A DNA stretch of 64,000 nucleotides from W0P28-013 sp051878315 (GCA_051878315.1 JBJEJW010000025.1:7919-71918), one strand, 5' to 3'; shown: positions 7,422-15,829, numbered from the stretch's first letter. The notes: generated by a model from the letters alone, not told the origin. Numbers and translations: made by a program.

Positions 7422-8323
7422 TACCGTTGCAAATGCGATTTGTCGTTTTCAATCTGATGTTTCAACTCGTCGAGTGAATCGAATTTTTGTTCGGCGCGCA
7501 GAAAATTTTGCAATTTCAAAGTTACTTGTTGGTCGTATATATTGCCGACAAAATCAATAATATGCACTTCGACCGTACGCTCGTCACCCTCTACGGTCGG
7601 TCGTGTCCCGATGTTTAATAATCCTTTATAAATCAGACCGCTCACAAGTACATCGACGACATAAACACCATTTTTCGGGAGCAATTTTCGTGGCGAAACC
7701 GTCAGATTTGCCGTCGGGAAACCGATGGTACGCCCGAGAGCCCGTCCGTGCGCCACACGGCCGGTGATTGTATAGGCATACCCAAGCAATTTGTTGGCCT
7801 CGCCCACCCGACCGGCAGTCAAGCAATCCCGAATGATACGCGACCCGACAACAGTGCCATCGACCGCAAACGACGTTTCGCGTTCCAACGTTACACCGAC
7901 CTTTTCGGCCACCGACCGATAATCGGAAAAAGAGCGCAACCGATCGCTGCCAAAATGATGGTCGTAACCCAACAACAATCGCCGCACACCGCATCTATTT
8001 TTGATTAACGTCAGAAATTCGGCAGCTTTCAAGCGGGCTAAATAGGTGTCAAAATTGAGTATCAGGCAATAATCGATGCCGGCCTGATCAAAAAGTTGCA
8101 CTTTCTCGACGGGCGTAGTCAACAACCCTACATCAGACATCGGATGCAATGCACGCGCCGGCGAATCGGCAAACGACACCACCAACGACGCACAATGCGT
8201 TTGCTTCGCACGACGTGTCAGTTCGTCCAACAAAAAACGATGACCCAAATGCACGCCATCAAAAAAACCTATAGTTGCAACCGTTTCACAATCAATATGT
8301 TGCTCCAACGACAATATCTGCAT
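7421..8323 (-). CDS. ribF: Bifunctional riboflavin kinase / FAD synthetase
   Basis: 300 residues from ATG 8323; the frame extends to a TTG at 8332 that is less likely. The N-terminal FAD synthetase domain shows TIGFFDGVHLGH and LGYDHHFGSDR. The C-terminal flavokinase domain shows GRVAHGRALGRTIGFPTANL and KNGVYVV. The enzyme phosphorylates riboflavin to FMN and then adenylates FMN to FAD in the cytoplasm. It shares a transcript with the DUF6973-like lipoprotein downstream and is divergent from the esterase gene. Confidence 0.93.
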   Translation of the reverse strand: MQILSLEQHIDCETVATIGFFDGVHLGHRFLLDELTRRAKQTHCASLVVSFADSPARALHPMSDVGLLTTPVEKVQLFDQAGIDYCLILNFDTYLARLKAAEFLTLIKNRCGVRRLLLGYDHHFGSDRLRSFSDYRSVAEKVGVTLERETSFAVDGTVVGSRIIRDCLTAGRVGEANKLLGYAYTITGRVAHGRALGRTIGFPTANLTVSPRKLLPKNGVYVVDVLVSGLIYKGLLNIGTRPTVEGDERTVEVHIIDFVGNIYDQQVTLKLQNFLRAEQKFDSLDELKHQIENDKSHLQR

Positions 8324-8346
8324 ATCCGCCAAATGATTTTACACTG

Positions 8347-8354
8347 CAAAGTTA
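8347..8354 (-). promoter_or_regulatory. -7 element for ribF
   Basis: On the minus strand this reads TAACTTTG, the TAnnTTTG element, 24 bases before the ribF ATG. The -33 region is weak. It shares the 98-base divergent region with the esterase promoter. Confidence 0.5.
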
Positions 8355-8361
8355 ATCAATT

Positions 8362-8392
8362 TTTGTCGGTTTCAGAAAAAATTGTACCTTTG
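8362..8392 (+). promoter_or_regulatory. Bacteroidota promoter of the esterase gene
   Basis: TTTG at 8362-8365, a 19-base spacer, then TACCTTTG at 8385-8392. This is a full match to the major Bacteroidota sigma factor promoter. The ATG follows 29 bases after the -7 element. Confidence 0.8.
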
Positions 8393-8421
8393 CCATTATA
8401 AAGATTTACAAAAATAGTGCC

Positions 8422-9336
8422 ATGAAAAACTTGAAATGCTATTTTTTTGCCGCTACGGCTTTGATTATCCCCTTGACAGCATGTTCCAATACGCCTCCGT
8501 TGTCCGAATCGCCACGCCATGTGTCGGATGGCCGACTGTACGAAATGCGCCTCTTTTCGCCCGAAATGGCCGACACTGTAACCATCGACATTTGGACTCC
8601 AAACGATTACGACACCCGCACACGCCACCACGTCGTGTATATGCACGACGGCCAAAACCTGTTCGATGCCAACGCCACATGGAATCACCAATCGTGGAAC
8701 ATGGATTCGACCACACAACGGCTCATCGACCAAAAGACCATTCCACCAACCATCATCGTGGGCATACACAGCAACGATGCTACCCGCATAGGCGACCTGA
8801 TGCCACAAAAACTGATGAATTTGGTGCGCAACAATACCACGCGTCGCACATTAGACCAACTGAGCGGCGGCCCTTACCGTGGCGAAACCTATTTGGCCTT
8901 CATCACACACACGCTGAAACCTACCATCGACCGCCAATTCGCCACCGACCCGACACCGACAGCCACATCGATAATGGGTTCGAGCATGGGTGGCCTCATA
9001 TCGTTGGCCGCCATGGTTGAATATCCCGATCTTTTCGGGGCAGCCGCATGCCTTTCGACACACATCAACAACCCCGACGAACACGGCGGTTTGTACGACG
9101 CCCTAAAAATCTATTTGACCAACAATCTGCAACTCGACCACACACGCCGTCTCTACCTCGACTGCGGCGACCAAACTGTCGATGCTGACTACACACCCTA
9201 TTTCGACAACATGGTTGCACTCATCGATTCGCTGTGTACGGCCGAAATGCAAGTACGATTTTTCCCTGGCGACGAACATAGCGAACGGTGCTGGGAACAC
9301 CGCGTTGACATTCCGTTGACATTCATCGCGCAGTGA
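8422..9336 (+). CDS. Alpha/beta-hydrolase lipoprotein, esterase D (PF00756) type
   Basis: 304 residues with a lipoprotein signal (LTAC, Cys 21). The fold shows HHVVYMHDGQNLFD (residues 69-82), the nucleophile elbow GSSMGG (186-191, Ser 188), an acidic residue region LYLDCGDQTVD and a C-terminal DEHSERCWEHR with the expected catalytic His. This set is typical of the putative esterase family that includes enterobactin and feruloyl esterases and bacterial acyl-ester hydrolases. The substrate is not predictable. It probably sits at the cell surface or in the periplasm. It is a single-gene unit with its own promoter. Confidence 0.8.
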   Translation: MKNLKCYFFAATALIIPLTACSNTPPLSESPRHVSDGRLYEMRLFSPEMADTVTIDIWTPNDYDTRTRHHVVYMHDGQNLFDANATWNHQSWNMDSTTQRLIDQKTIPPTIIVGIHSNDATRIGDLMPQKLMNLVRNNTTRRTLDQLSGGPYRGETYLAFITHTLKPTIDRQFATDPTPTATSIMGSSMGGLISLAAMVEYPDLFGAAACLSTHINNPDEHGGLYDALKIYLTNNLQLDHTRRLYLDCGDQTVDADYTPYFDNMVALIDSLCTAEMQVRFFPGDEHSERCWEHRVDIPLTFIAQ

Positions 9337-9361
9337 ACACCATCTCAAACGAACATGTTAA

Positions 9362-9414
9362 TTTTGCGCCATTTCATCGGTAAAAATCCATATCCGACTC
9401 AATAAGGCGCAAAA
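9362..9414. repeat. Nine-base inverted repeat between convergent genes
   Basis: TTTTGCGCC (9362-9370) and GGCGCAAAA (9406-9414) are perfect reverse complements around a 35-base loop, followed by an A/G-rich run. It lies between the convergent ends of the esterase gene and uvrC, so it may act in termination, although it lacks a clean T-tract. Confidence 0.5.
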
Positions 9415-9476
9415 AAGAAACATTTATTAACATTCAGAGCTGTATAAGTGGCCACTCCGTCGCAAAAAAACGATTC

Positions 9477-11285
9477 TCATGCGATGAAATCGGGGTGAAA
9501 ATGAGCGTAAAGTATTGATGCTTTGGACTTTCCGACCACGGCAGCAAGTTCGTCGAAATCTGCCATTTTAGCGCGTTTCAGGCTCTTGAAATGCCGAATC
9601 AGGTCATTTTTGGTCTTTTCACCGATGCCGACAATGTCATCAAGTTCCGAAGCCGTTTGTCGCTTGCTACGCTTGTCGCGGTGGAAAGTGATAGCAAACC
9701 GATGCACTTCGTCCTGCACCGACGCAAGAAAACGAAACAAGACATCGGTCGGTTTCAAACCCACCACCTGTTGCGGAAATCCGTATAGCAATTCGTGCGT
9801 ACGGTGGCGATCGTCCTTGGCCAACCCCGCAATAGGAATTGACAGATGCAAGTCGTCCTCCACTACACGGCGCACCACCTCCATTTGTCCTTTGCCGCCG
9901 TCGGTGATAATAAGGTCAGGCAACGGCACGCCCTCTTCGACCATGCGCGCATAACGTCGGCGTACCACTTCCTGCATGGCACCGTAGTCGTCGTTGCCTT
10001 CGGCCGATTTCAGAATATATTTGCGGTAATCCTTTTTCGAGGGTTTACACTTACGAAACACTACACACGCCGACACGGCATCCGTTCCGGCCATATTCGA
10101 GTTGTCGAAACACTCGATTGTTTCGGGCAATTTTGGCAAATGCAGTGCCGTTTGAATCTCTTTCATCAAGCGCATGGCACGTTGGTCGGGATTGAGTTTT
10201 TCGGCCTGTTTGTATTTGTCCACTTTGTACTGCCGCACATTCTGCGCCGCCAAATCAAGTAGTTTCTTTTTATCGCCACGTTGCGGCACCACGAAATCTA
10301 AATTTTCGCCCATTTCATCGGGCAAAAAAGGTACTACCAACGTCCGTGAATCGCTATGCAACCGTTCGCGCAATTCCAAAATACCCAATGCCAACAACTC
10401 CTCTTTCGGCTCGTCCATTTTTTTTTGGTATTCGATTGTAAGTCCTTGAATAATAGAGCCTTTTACGATTTTCAGCACATTGACGTAAGCAGCATTGTCG
10501 TCCTCGTCGTACGCATAAACGTCAAGGTTATCATCGTGTGTGGTTGTTATCACGGTTTTGGCTTGATATTTGACAATGGCATCATATTTCAATTTCAGCA
10601 CTTGCGCCTCCTCGAAACGTTGTTCGACAGCCAAAGCACGCATCTGCTCCAACAAGTAATCAGTAACGGTATGACTATTGCCGCGCGCAATTTCCTTGAT
10701 TTCATCGATATTTTTTCGGTATTCCGCCGATGACTGCAATCCTTCGCACACACCCATGCAATTTTTAATGTGATATTCAAGACACACCTTGAATTTTCCG
10801 GTGGCAACATTGTGTTCGTCAAGTGGCAGACGACATGTGCGCACAAGATAAATTTCGCGAATCAGTTCGAGCAATGTGTCAAGCGTCCACACAGAACTAT
10901 ATGGTCCGAAATAATCGGCATTTTTTGTAATAATACGCGTTTTGAACACCCGCGGAAACGGTTCGCGCGTGATGCAGAGCCACGGATACGTTTTGCCGTC
11001 TTTGAGCAAAATGTTGTAGCGCGGTTGATGCTTTTTGATGAGGTTGTTCTCGAGCAGTAACGCCTCGTGTTCCGAATTGACCACAATGTATTTCAAATCG
11101 GCAATGTGGCGAACCAACATATTTGTCTTCACCGAATCGTGTTCACGGTTGAAGTACGACGACACACGGCGTTTCAGGTTTTTGGCTTTACCGACATAAA
11201 TGATTGTTCCTTCGTCGTTAAAGTACTGATAGACACCCGGACTGTCGGGCAAAGCGGCAATTTTATGTTTCAGTTGGTCGTTCAT
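9477..11285 (-). CDS. uvrC: Excinuclease ABC subunit C
   Basis: 602 residues, normal UvrC length. Domains in order: N-terminal GIY-YIG nuclease (DSPGVYQYFNDEGTIIYVGKAKN, split by residues 14-36), a UVR motif around residues 205-235 (LLEQMRALAVEQRFEEAQVL), the RNase H-like 5' nuclease domain containing ECFDNSNMAGTDAVSACVVF, and a C-terminal helix-hairpin-helix pair (DDIVGIGEKTKNDLIRHFKS). It makes both incisions around a UvrB-bound lesion in nucleotide excision repair. It is transcribed alone from a strong promoter just before the ATG. Confidence 0.96.
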   Translation of the reverse strand: MNDQLKHKIAALPDSPGVYQYFNDEGTIIYVGKAKNLKRRVSSYFNREHDSVKTNMLVRHIADLKYIVVNSEHEALLLENNLIKKHQPRYNILLKDGKTYPWLCITREPFPRVFKTRIITKNADYFGPYSSVWTLDTLLELIREIYLVRTCRLPLDEHNVATGKFKVCLEYHIKNCMGVCEGLQSSAEYRKNIDEIKEIARGNSHTVTDYLLEQMRALAVEQRFEEAQVLKLKYDAIVKYQAKTVITTTHDDNLDVYAYDEDDNAAYVNVLKIVKGSIIQGLTIEYQKKMDEPKEELLALGILELRERLHSDSRTLVVPFLPDEMGENLDFVVPQRGDKKKLLDLAAQNVRQYKVDKYKQAEKLNPDQRAMRLMKEIQTALHLPKLPETIECFDNSNMAGTDAVSACVVFRKCKPSKKDYRKYILKSAEGNDDYGAMQEVVRRRYARMVEEGVPLPDLIITDGGKGQMEVVRRVVEDDLHLSIPIAGLAKDDRHRTHELLYGFPQQVVGLKPTDVLFRFLASVQDEVHRFAITFHRDKRSKRQTASELDDIVGIGEKTKNDLIRHFKSLKRAKMADFDELAAVVGKSKASILYAHFHPDFIA

Positions 11286-11290
11286 TGGTG

Positions 11291-11320
11291 CAAAAATAAC
11301 GATTTTTTCTTATTTGCAAA
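11291..11320 (-). promoter_or_regulatory. Promoter of uvrC, nearly leaderless
   Basis: Minus strand: TTTG (11320-11317), 18-base spacer, TATTTTTG (11298-11291). The ATG begins at 11285, five bases after the -7 element, so the predicted mRNA would have a leader of only a few bases. Confidence 0.75.
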
Positions 11321-11332
11321 AACGACCATCCA

Positions 11333-11362
11333 CAAAAAAAACGCCGATACAAAAATCGACGC
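11333..11362 (-). terminator. Terminator after the Bor-like lipoprotein gene
   Basis: On the minus strand a seven-pair stem with one mismatch (CGTCGAT / ATCGGCG) and a six-base loop is followed by TTTTTTTTG. It lies about 30 bases past the stop at 11394 and just upstream of the uvrC promoter. Confidence 0.65.
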
Positions 11363-11393
11363 TTTCATCGGTAAAAATTGATAGCAGAAGAGT

Positions 11394-11813
11394 TTAGTCT
11401 TCGGCGTCAGGCGGCAACACTGTTTGTCGCTGCTGTTGCTTGTCGGCAGCCGGAGTGGCTTTTGACGACTGTTGCGAATTGGTGGCCGGAACGACTTTTT
11501 GCGGGTGTTTTGCATACACGCGTATGCTCTGCATCTCGAAAATGCCGCACGTTATCACCGAAAGAAAAGCGTCCCAAAAACCATAACGCGTGCGCACTTC
11601 GCAATTACCATCGGCCGGCGTAGCCACGCGCGTACGACCGAGCGGAACCAAGCCCCAAAACAGATAACATTGTTTGCCTTTCGCGTAAACATACTCGTCG
11701 CCGGTGGTTTCACGATAGGAGCCAACACTTGTGCGCGTAGTCATACACGACGGCAACAAGGCCAATACGGCCAATAGGCAAACGCTTGCAACAAAAATTT
11801 TTGATGTTCTCAT
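11394..11813 (-). CDS. Bor/Iss-like lipoprotein
   Basis: 139 residues from ATG 11813, which gives a proper lipoprotein signal (VCLLAVLALLPSC, Cys 23); the longer frame to 11933 would add a hydrophobic non-signal extension. After a spacer, the region GKQCYLFWGLVPLGRTRV, then CEVRTRYGFWDAFLSVITCG and IFEMQSIRVY, resembles the Bor family (a conserved Trp/Gly segment, a Cys, and a GhxxfhTxGhhxxxxxRVY ending). Bor of phage lambda and Iss are linked to serum survival in enterobacteria; in Bacteroidota the role is unknown. The tail is Gln/Ala/Pro-rich. An upstream hairpin at 11876-11919 may control its expression. Confidence 0.6.
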   Translation of the reverse strand: MRTSKIFVASVCLLAVLALLPSCMTTRTSVGSYRETTGDEYVYAKGKQCYLFWGLVPLGRTRVATPADGNCEVRTRYGFWDAFLSVITCGIFEMQSIRVYAKHPQKVVPATNSQQSSKATPAADKQQQRQTVLPPDAED

Positions 11814-11869
11814 AAAAATAAGTTTTTGAAAAATGAATAAAAAAATAATGAAAATAGAGTATCTACACA

Positions 11870-11919
11870 ATAAAAAAGGCGAAAACCGCACTTCATTTGT
11901 CTGATGTGGTCTTCGCTTT
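11870..11919 (-). terminator. Intrinsic terminator of the small RNA candidate
   Basis: Minus-strand stem AAAGCGAAGACCAC with GTGCGGTTTTCGCCTTTTTT, about eleven pairs with one bulge and one mismatch, then a U-run. It is upstream of the Bor-like gene rather than downstream of any recognised gene. Confidence 0.7.
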
Positions 11920-12061
11920 ACCATTGTAACCAAATATAAGCACAGTTTACGCCAATAAGCATAAACATTGCACTAATTCTCGGTTACCAATAAAAGTTGC
12001 GAAGTTTCACCAGACAAGAATAATCGTTGCAAAAAGAAACCGTCCGCCGACAGCTACTATG
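11870..12061 (-). ncRNA. Candidate structured small RNA or leader, about 190 nt
   Basis: A strong promoter (12068-12099) faces a stretch with no good reading frame that ends in an intrinsic terminator. Visible structure on the minus strand: a 5' hairpin CGACA/TGTCG, a long middle arm closed by ATTGGTAACC and GGTTACAAT with GTTTATGC/GCGTAAAC near its tip, and a terminal stem GCGAAGACC/GGTTTTCGC followed by TTTTTTATT. It ends 56 bases before the Bor-like lipoprotein ATG, with no other promoter between. It could be a free sRNA or an attenuating leader. I do not recognise an Rfam family. Confidence 0.5.
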
Positions 12062-12067
12062 TCGCTG

Positions 12068-12099
12068 CAAAAATACAACTTTTTTTCAGAAAAACCAAA
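12068..12099 (-). promoter_or_regulatory. Promoter of the small RNA candidate
   Basis: Minus strand: TTTG (12099-12096), 20-base spacer, TATTTTTG (12075-12068). Both elements are perfect. Transcription should begin near 12061. Confidence 0.7.
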
Positions 12100-12170
12100 C
12101 GAGCACACCGGCGTTACAAAAAATGTTGAGCGAAATTTCGTCAGAACCGGTGCGCCCGCATAGTGTTTGG

Positions 12171-12269
12171 TTAGCGGTGAGGATTGTTGTTGCCGCGGTT
12201 TCCCCCGGAAGGTTTTCCGGTTTTCGATGGCCATCCTGCTCCGTGCGGATCGTTTTGTGGTTGTGCCAT
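12171..12269 (-). CDS. Microprotein of 32 residues, Gly/Asn/Pro-rich
   Basis: ATG at 12269, TAA at 12171-12173. It begins MAQPQNDPHGAGWPSKTGKP and continues SGGNRGNNNPHR. The composition (no Cys, no hydrophobic run, repeated GxGW, SGG and NNN) suggests a flexible soluble peptide. A TAATTTTG element lies upstream at 12323-12330, giving a leader of about 45 bases. I have an impression of similar short NDPHGxGWPSxTGxPSGGxRGNN peptides in other Bacteroidota, but cannot confirm it here. It is too short for ordinary gene callers. Function unknown. Confidence 0.55.
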   Translation of the reverse strand: MAQPQNDPHGAGWPSKTGKPSGGNRGNNNPHR

Positions 12270-12322
12270 AATTAAAGCATTTAAGAGTTAAACAATCAAT
12301 TTATCGGGAATTGTTCCCTTTG

Positions 12323-12330
12323 CAAAATTA
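12323..12330 (-). promoter_or_regulatory. -7 element before the microprotein
   Basis: Minus-strand TAATTTTG, about 54 bases upstream of the ATG at 12269. The -33 position has no clear TTTG, so the call is moderate. 12331-12489 holds no gene that I can see. Confidence 0.45.
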
Positions 12331-12489
12331 CAACAATTCCAAATCGAAAATTGACCGGTGCTGCCGCACGGAAAAAATCGTGTGCCATACAGAAAAAAAT
12401 CAGCCGTTTTTCGAAAAAAAACGACCGATTTATGAACGAGCCACCAAATTTTTCCAAAAGTTAAAAAACAGACGATTTCATCGGCATTT

Positions 12490-13113
12490 TTACCAAATCT
12501 TTATCAAAATGATGAGCAAAATCAAAGCAATCAGAAAAAGCAAAAAAAGCACCACAAGCACCAAACAAGACAATCCGGCATTGGCATCTTCGTTTTTTTT
12601 CAGTACGTCTTGAACATATTTTTGGAACTCTTTGCTCTTTTCGGCAAACATTTTAGCCATTAGCGGCGCCATCTCTTTTTGCAGTTCCTGCTTTCGGCGT
12701 TGTTCGCGCATATTTTTCAACGCAGTATTCAGATCTAACGGCCTGTTTTTCTGTGGTTTGTTTATCAGTTCGGCACAAAATTTGGCTGTTTCTTTCGACA
12801 CCGTTATTTGCTGTTTGTTGCGAAACACAATGACGTTTTCACCATACGATTCGATATAGTCTGGATTGATCAAACAGCGTTTGCCACACATCGTCAAATA
12901 GCGATTTTCCGTAGCTGTCAGACTGTCGATGAAATTTTTATAGTATTTGAAATTTTCCTTGGTCGATATCGGTGTCGGGTCATTCAACAGATACAGCAAC
13001 GCCGTTTTGGAATTGTTGGCGCCATCGGGTACAATGGCACAAATCTCCCGCAAATCGACAGTCCGGGTCAACATCTCTTTGTCGGAGTTGCGCACTTCAA
13101 TTTGAAACTTCAT
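12490..13113 (-). CDS. LytTR-like domain protein with C-terminal membrane anchor
   Basis: 207 residues. Residues about 20-115 follow the LytTR pattern: an early strand (ICAIVPDG), STKENFKYYKNFIDSL as the sL...L helix, YLTMCGKRCLINPDYIESYG in place of the usual FhRhHRSYLVN, and ITVSKETAKF as the hxVSR-like end. A charged coiled helix (residues 130-175) and one strong membrane segment (181-205) follow. LytTR domains normally bind DNA in response regulators; here there is no receiver domain and the protein is tail-anchored. It could be a membrane-bound transcription factor. The function is inferred. Confidence 0.55.
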   Translation of the reverse strand: MKFQIEVRNSDKEMLTRTVDLREICAIVPDGANNSKTALLYLLNDPTPISTKENFKYYKNFIDSLTATENRYLTMCGKRCLINPDYIESYGENVIVFRNKQQITVSKETAKFCAELINKPQKNRPLDLNTALKNMREQRRKQELQKEMAPLMAKMFAEKSKEFQKYVQDVLKKNEDANAGLSCLVLVVLFLLFLIALILLIILIKIW

Positions 13114-13167
13114 AGTGTGTAATTTCGAGTTTTTTTAAGTTATGCAAAAGTACAAAAAATCGGCATA

Positions 13168-13200
13168 TAAAAAAAGCCCGATTTTTCAATCGGGACTTTT
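13168..13200 (-). terminator. Terminator after the aldehyde dehydrogenase gene
   Basis: CCCGATT (13177-13183 region) pairs with AATCGGG, extended by AAAAG/CTTTT around one bulge; on the minus strand it ends in a T-run. It lies between the stop at 13243 and the start of the next minus-strand gene at 13113. Confidence 0.75.
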
Positions 13201-13242
13201 CCGTTTTTTTCGATGAAATCAGCCAAAAACCGACTATATCGA

Positions 13243-14613
13243 TTAGTGTACGAACAAGCGTACCAATCGTTGTTTCAGCGCGGTGTATGGTTGATAACGA
13301 ATCGACAGGTCGATCCATTGGTATTTTTTCACGATGCTTTTTTCGTGGCTGAAGGTTTCGAAACTTTTTTTGCCATGGTAACTGCCCATACCGCTGTTTC
13401 CCACGCCGCCAAAGCCCATATTCGACGAGGCCAAATGGATAATCGTATCGTTGACGCAACCGCCACCGAATGGCACTTCGCGCAAAAAACGACGTTCCGT
13501 CTTTTTATCGTTCGTAAAAATATATAAGGCCAACGGCTGCGGACGATCTTTTACAAAATCATAGGCTTCATTCATCGATTTTACCGATAAAATCGGCATT
13601 ATCGGGCCAAAAATTTCTTCCTGCATCACAGCATCGTCGGGTGTTACATTGTCCAATACTGTTGGTGCAATTTGCAAACTTTCAGCACGACTTTGACCGC
13701 CAAAAACGACCTTTTCATCGGGAATAAGTCCTAAAATGCGGTCGAAATGTTTGCGGTTGATGATTTTGCCGTAGGCCGGATTGTCGAGCGCATTGTCGCC
13801 GTACATGGCCACAATCTCCTCCTTGACCGCTTGCACGAAACGCGCTTTTACCGATTCGTCAATCAAAATATAATCGGGTGCAACACAGGTTTGCCCACAA
13901 TTTAGATATTTGCCGAAAACGATGCGTCGCGCTGCAAGTCGCAAATTGGCGGTTTTATCGATAATACACGGACTTTTCCCTCCCAATTCGAGTGTTACGG
14001 GCGTGAGGTGTGCGGCGGCTTTCGCCATCACGGTTTTGCCCACATTCACACCGCCGGTGAAAAAAATGTAATCGAATTTCTGCTCCAACAAATCTTGATT
14101 TTCCTGTCGACCGCCCTGCACCACAGCAACGTATTCTTCGGGAAAAATCTCGCTTATCAGTTTCGATAATACACGCGACGTTTCGGGCGAATAGGCCGAA
14201 GGTTTCAATACGCAACAGTTGCCTGCCGCTAACGCTCCAACCAACGGTTCAAGTGTCAGTAAAACGGGATAATTCCACGGCGACATGACCAATGTCACGC
14301 CATAAGGTTCCTGCACAGTGAAACTTTTGGCATGAAAATTGGCCAACGACGTACATACGCGTTTGTTACGGCTCCAACGGCGCATGTGCTTGCGCACATA
14401 CCCTATTTCGGACAAGGTTAAGCCTATCTCGCACATATAGGCTTCGGCTGCCGACTTGCCTAAATCGGCGTACAAAGCGGTTTTCAGTTCGTCTTCGTAT
14501 TTCAGAACGGCCTGTTTCAAATTGTCGAGCGCACGCTTGCGATACGCCAACGAAAAAGTTTGTCCTGTACGAAAAAATTGGCGTTGTTTTTCAACTAATT
14601 CTTTGATAATCAT
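13243..14613 (-). CDS. NAD(P)-dependent aldehyde dehydrogenase
   Basis: 456 residues, the short class-3-like ALDH type. Cofactor region MSPWNYPV (110-117), FFTGGVNVGK (184-193), general base Glu 209 in LELGGKSP, nucleophile Cys 243 in NCGQTCVAPD, and EEIFGPIMPI near the C-terminal third. The C-terminus is basic with a hydrophobic end (LKQRLVRLFVH), as in membrane-associated fatty aldehyde dehydrogenases. It oxidises an aldehyde to the acid. It lies 13 bases after the iron-alcohol dehydrogenase gene in one operon; together they would convert a primary alcohol to an acid or back. The natural substrate is not evident. Confidence 0.88.
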   Translation of the reverse strand: MIIKELVEKQRQFFRTGQTFSLAYRKRALDNLKQAVLKYEDELKTALYADLGKSAAEAYMCEIGLTLSEIGYVRKHMRRWSRNKRVCTSLANFHAKSFTVQEPYGVTLVMSPWNYPVLLTLEPLVGALAAGNCCVLKPSAYSPETSRVLSKLISEIFPEEYVAVVQGGRQENQDLLEQKFDYIFFTGGVNVGKTVMAKAAAHLTPVTLELGGKSPCIIDKTANLRLAARRIVFGKYLNCGQTCVAPDYILIDESVKARFVQAVKEEIVAMYGDNALDNPAYGKIINRKHFDRILGLIPDEKVVFGGQSRAESLQIAPTVLDNVTPDDAVMQEEIFGPIMPILSVKSMNEAYDFVKDRPQPLALYIFTNDKKTERRFLREVPFGGGCVNDTIIHLASSNMGFGGVGNSGMGSYHGKKSFETFSHEKSIVKKYQWIDLSIRYQPYTALKQRLVRLFVH

Positions 14614-14626
14614 ACTATTAGCGTTT

Positions 14627-15829
14627 TTAATCTTCTTTTACGGCATAATAAATTTTCTCCAATTCGCGCCGACTCATCAGCAACGGTACCGGATAGAGCG
14701 GATTGGCTTCTTGATTGGCATGACGCGCCATTTGCGGAATATCCTCCTCTTTGATTCCGGACAATTTGGTCGGAATATTCATCGCGGCATTCATCTGTTC
14801 AATCCATTCGATAAAGCGATTGGCTGTTTCGTCATCTTCAAGTCCCCACGACACTGTTCCCGACCGCCGCGCCAACATAGCCAATTTTTGCTGACAACTT
14901 TTGCCGTACATTTTCAGTACAATCGGCAATAACACCGCATTGGCCAAACCGTGCGGCGTGCCGTATTGTCCACCTAACGAATGTGCTACCGCATGAACAT
15001 AGCCTACATACGATTTGGTAAACGCCACTCCGGCACAATAGGCGGCACGTAACATAGCGTTGCGCGCTTCGGCATTCGATCCATCGTCGTAAGCATTTTT
15101 CAGATGTTGGTGAATCATAGCGACGGCCTCTTCGGCCATGGCACGTGTTTCGCGCGTGGTAGAGTTGCCTATGTACGCTTCGACGGCGTGTGTCAAAGCA
15201 TCCATACCGGTTGTTGCCGTCAGATTTTTAGGCAAACCGAGTGTAACACGGTAATCCAAAACGGCATAATGCGGAATCAGGCAAAAGTCGTTGATCGGAT
15301 ATTTATGGTGTTTTTCGCTATCGGTAATGACGGCGGCCAATGTAGTTTCACTACCGGTTCCGGCTGTTGTAGGCACGGCGATAAGCGTCGGCAGTTTTTT
15401 CCACACACGTAACAATCCTTTCATTTGGCTTACTTTCTGTTTCGGTTTTACGATGCGTGCGCCGGTTGCTTTGGCACAATCCATCGACGAACCGCCGCCA
15501 AAAGCAATCAATGCCCGACATTGGTTATCCAAATACATTTGGCGTGCTTCTTCTACATTCCAAATGGTTGGGTTAGCCACCGTGCGGTCGTAAATGCAGT
15601 ACCGAATGCCAAATTCGTCAAGTTTTTCTTCAAGCGATTTGGTAAGACCCAGCGCACGAATACCTGCATCGGTAATGATAATAACGGAATCGATGTTTTT
15701 TCGTTTCAGCACATTCGGCACGTCGTTGAGCGATGGCACTATTTTCGGATTTCGATACGGTAAAAACGGTATCGCCACTTTGAAAGCCGCCTGAAACGTG
15801 CGGCAATACATTCTGTTCAATATAAACAT
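14627..15829 (-). CDS. Iron-containing alcohol dehydrogenase
   Basis: 400 residues. The N-terminal dinucleotide part has FGGGSSMDCAK; PTTAGTGSE follows. Metal ligands appear in GMDALTHAVEAY and AHSLGGQYGTPHG. The length and motifs fit group III iron-dependent alcohol dehydrogenases (FeADH, butanol dehydrogenase type). It is the first gene of an operon with the aldehyde dehydrogenase and has a clear promoter. Substrate range in this family is broad, so only a general alcohol/aldehyde role is claimed. Confidence 0.9.
   Translation of the reverse strand: MFILNRMYCRTFQAAFKVAIPFLPYRNPKIVPSLNDVPNVLKRKNIDSVIIITDAGIRALGLTKSLEEKLDEFGIRYCIYDRTVANPTIWNVEEARQMYLDNQCRALIAFGGGSSMDCAKATGARIVKPKQKVSQMKGLLRVWKKLPTLIAVPTTAGTGSETTLAAVITDSEKHHKYPINDFCLIPHYAVLDYRVTLGLPKNLTATTGMDALTHAVEAYIGNSTTRETRAMAEEAVAMIHQHLKNAYDDGSNAEARNAMLRAAYCAGVAFTKSYVGYVHAVAHSLGGQYGTPHGLANAVLLPIVLKMYGKSCQQKLAMLARRSGTVSWGLEDDETANRFIEWIEQMNAAMNIPTKLSGIKEEDIPQMARHANQEANPLYPVPLLMSRRELEKIYYAVKED

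Noticed and set aside
12007..12234. Minus-strand frame of 75 codons
   Set aside because: It crosses the microprotein gene in another frame and the promoter of the small RNA candidate; the 32-residue frame has better composition and a promoter.
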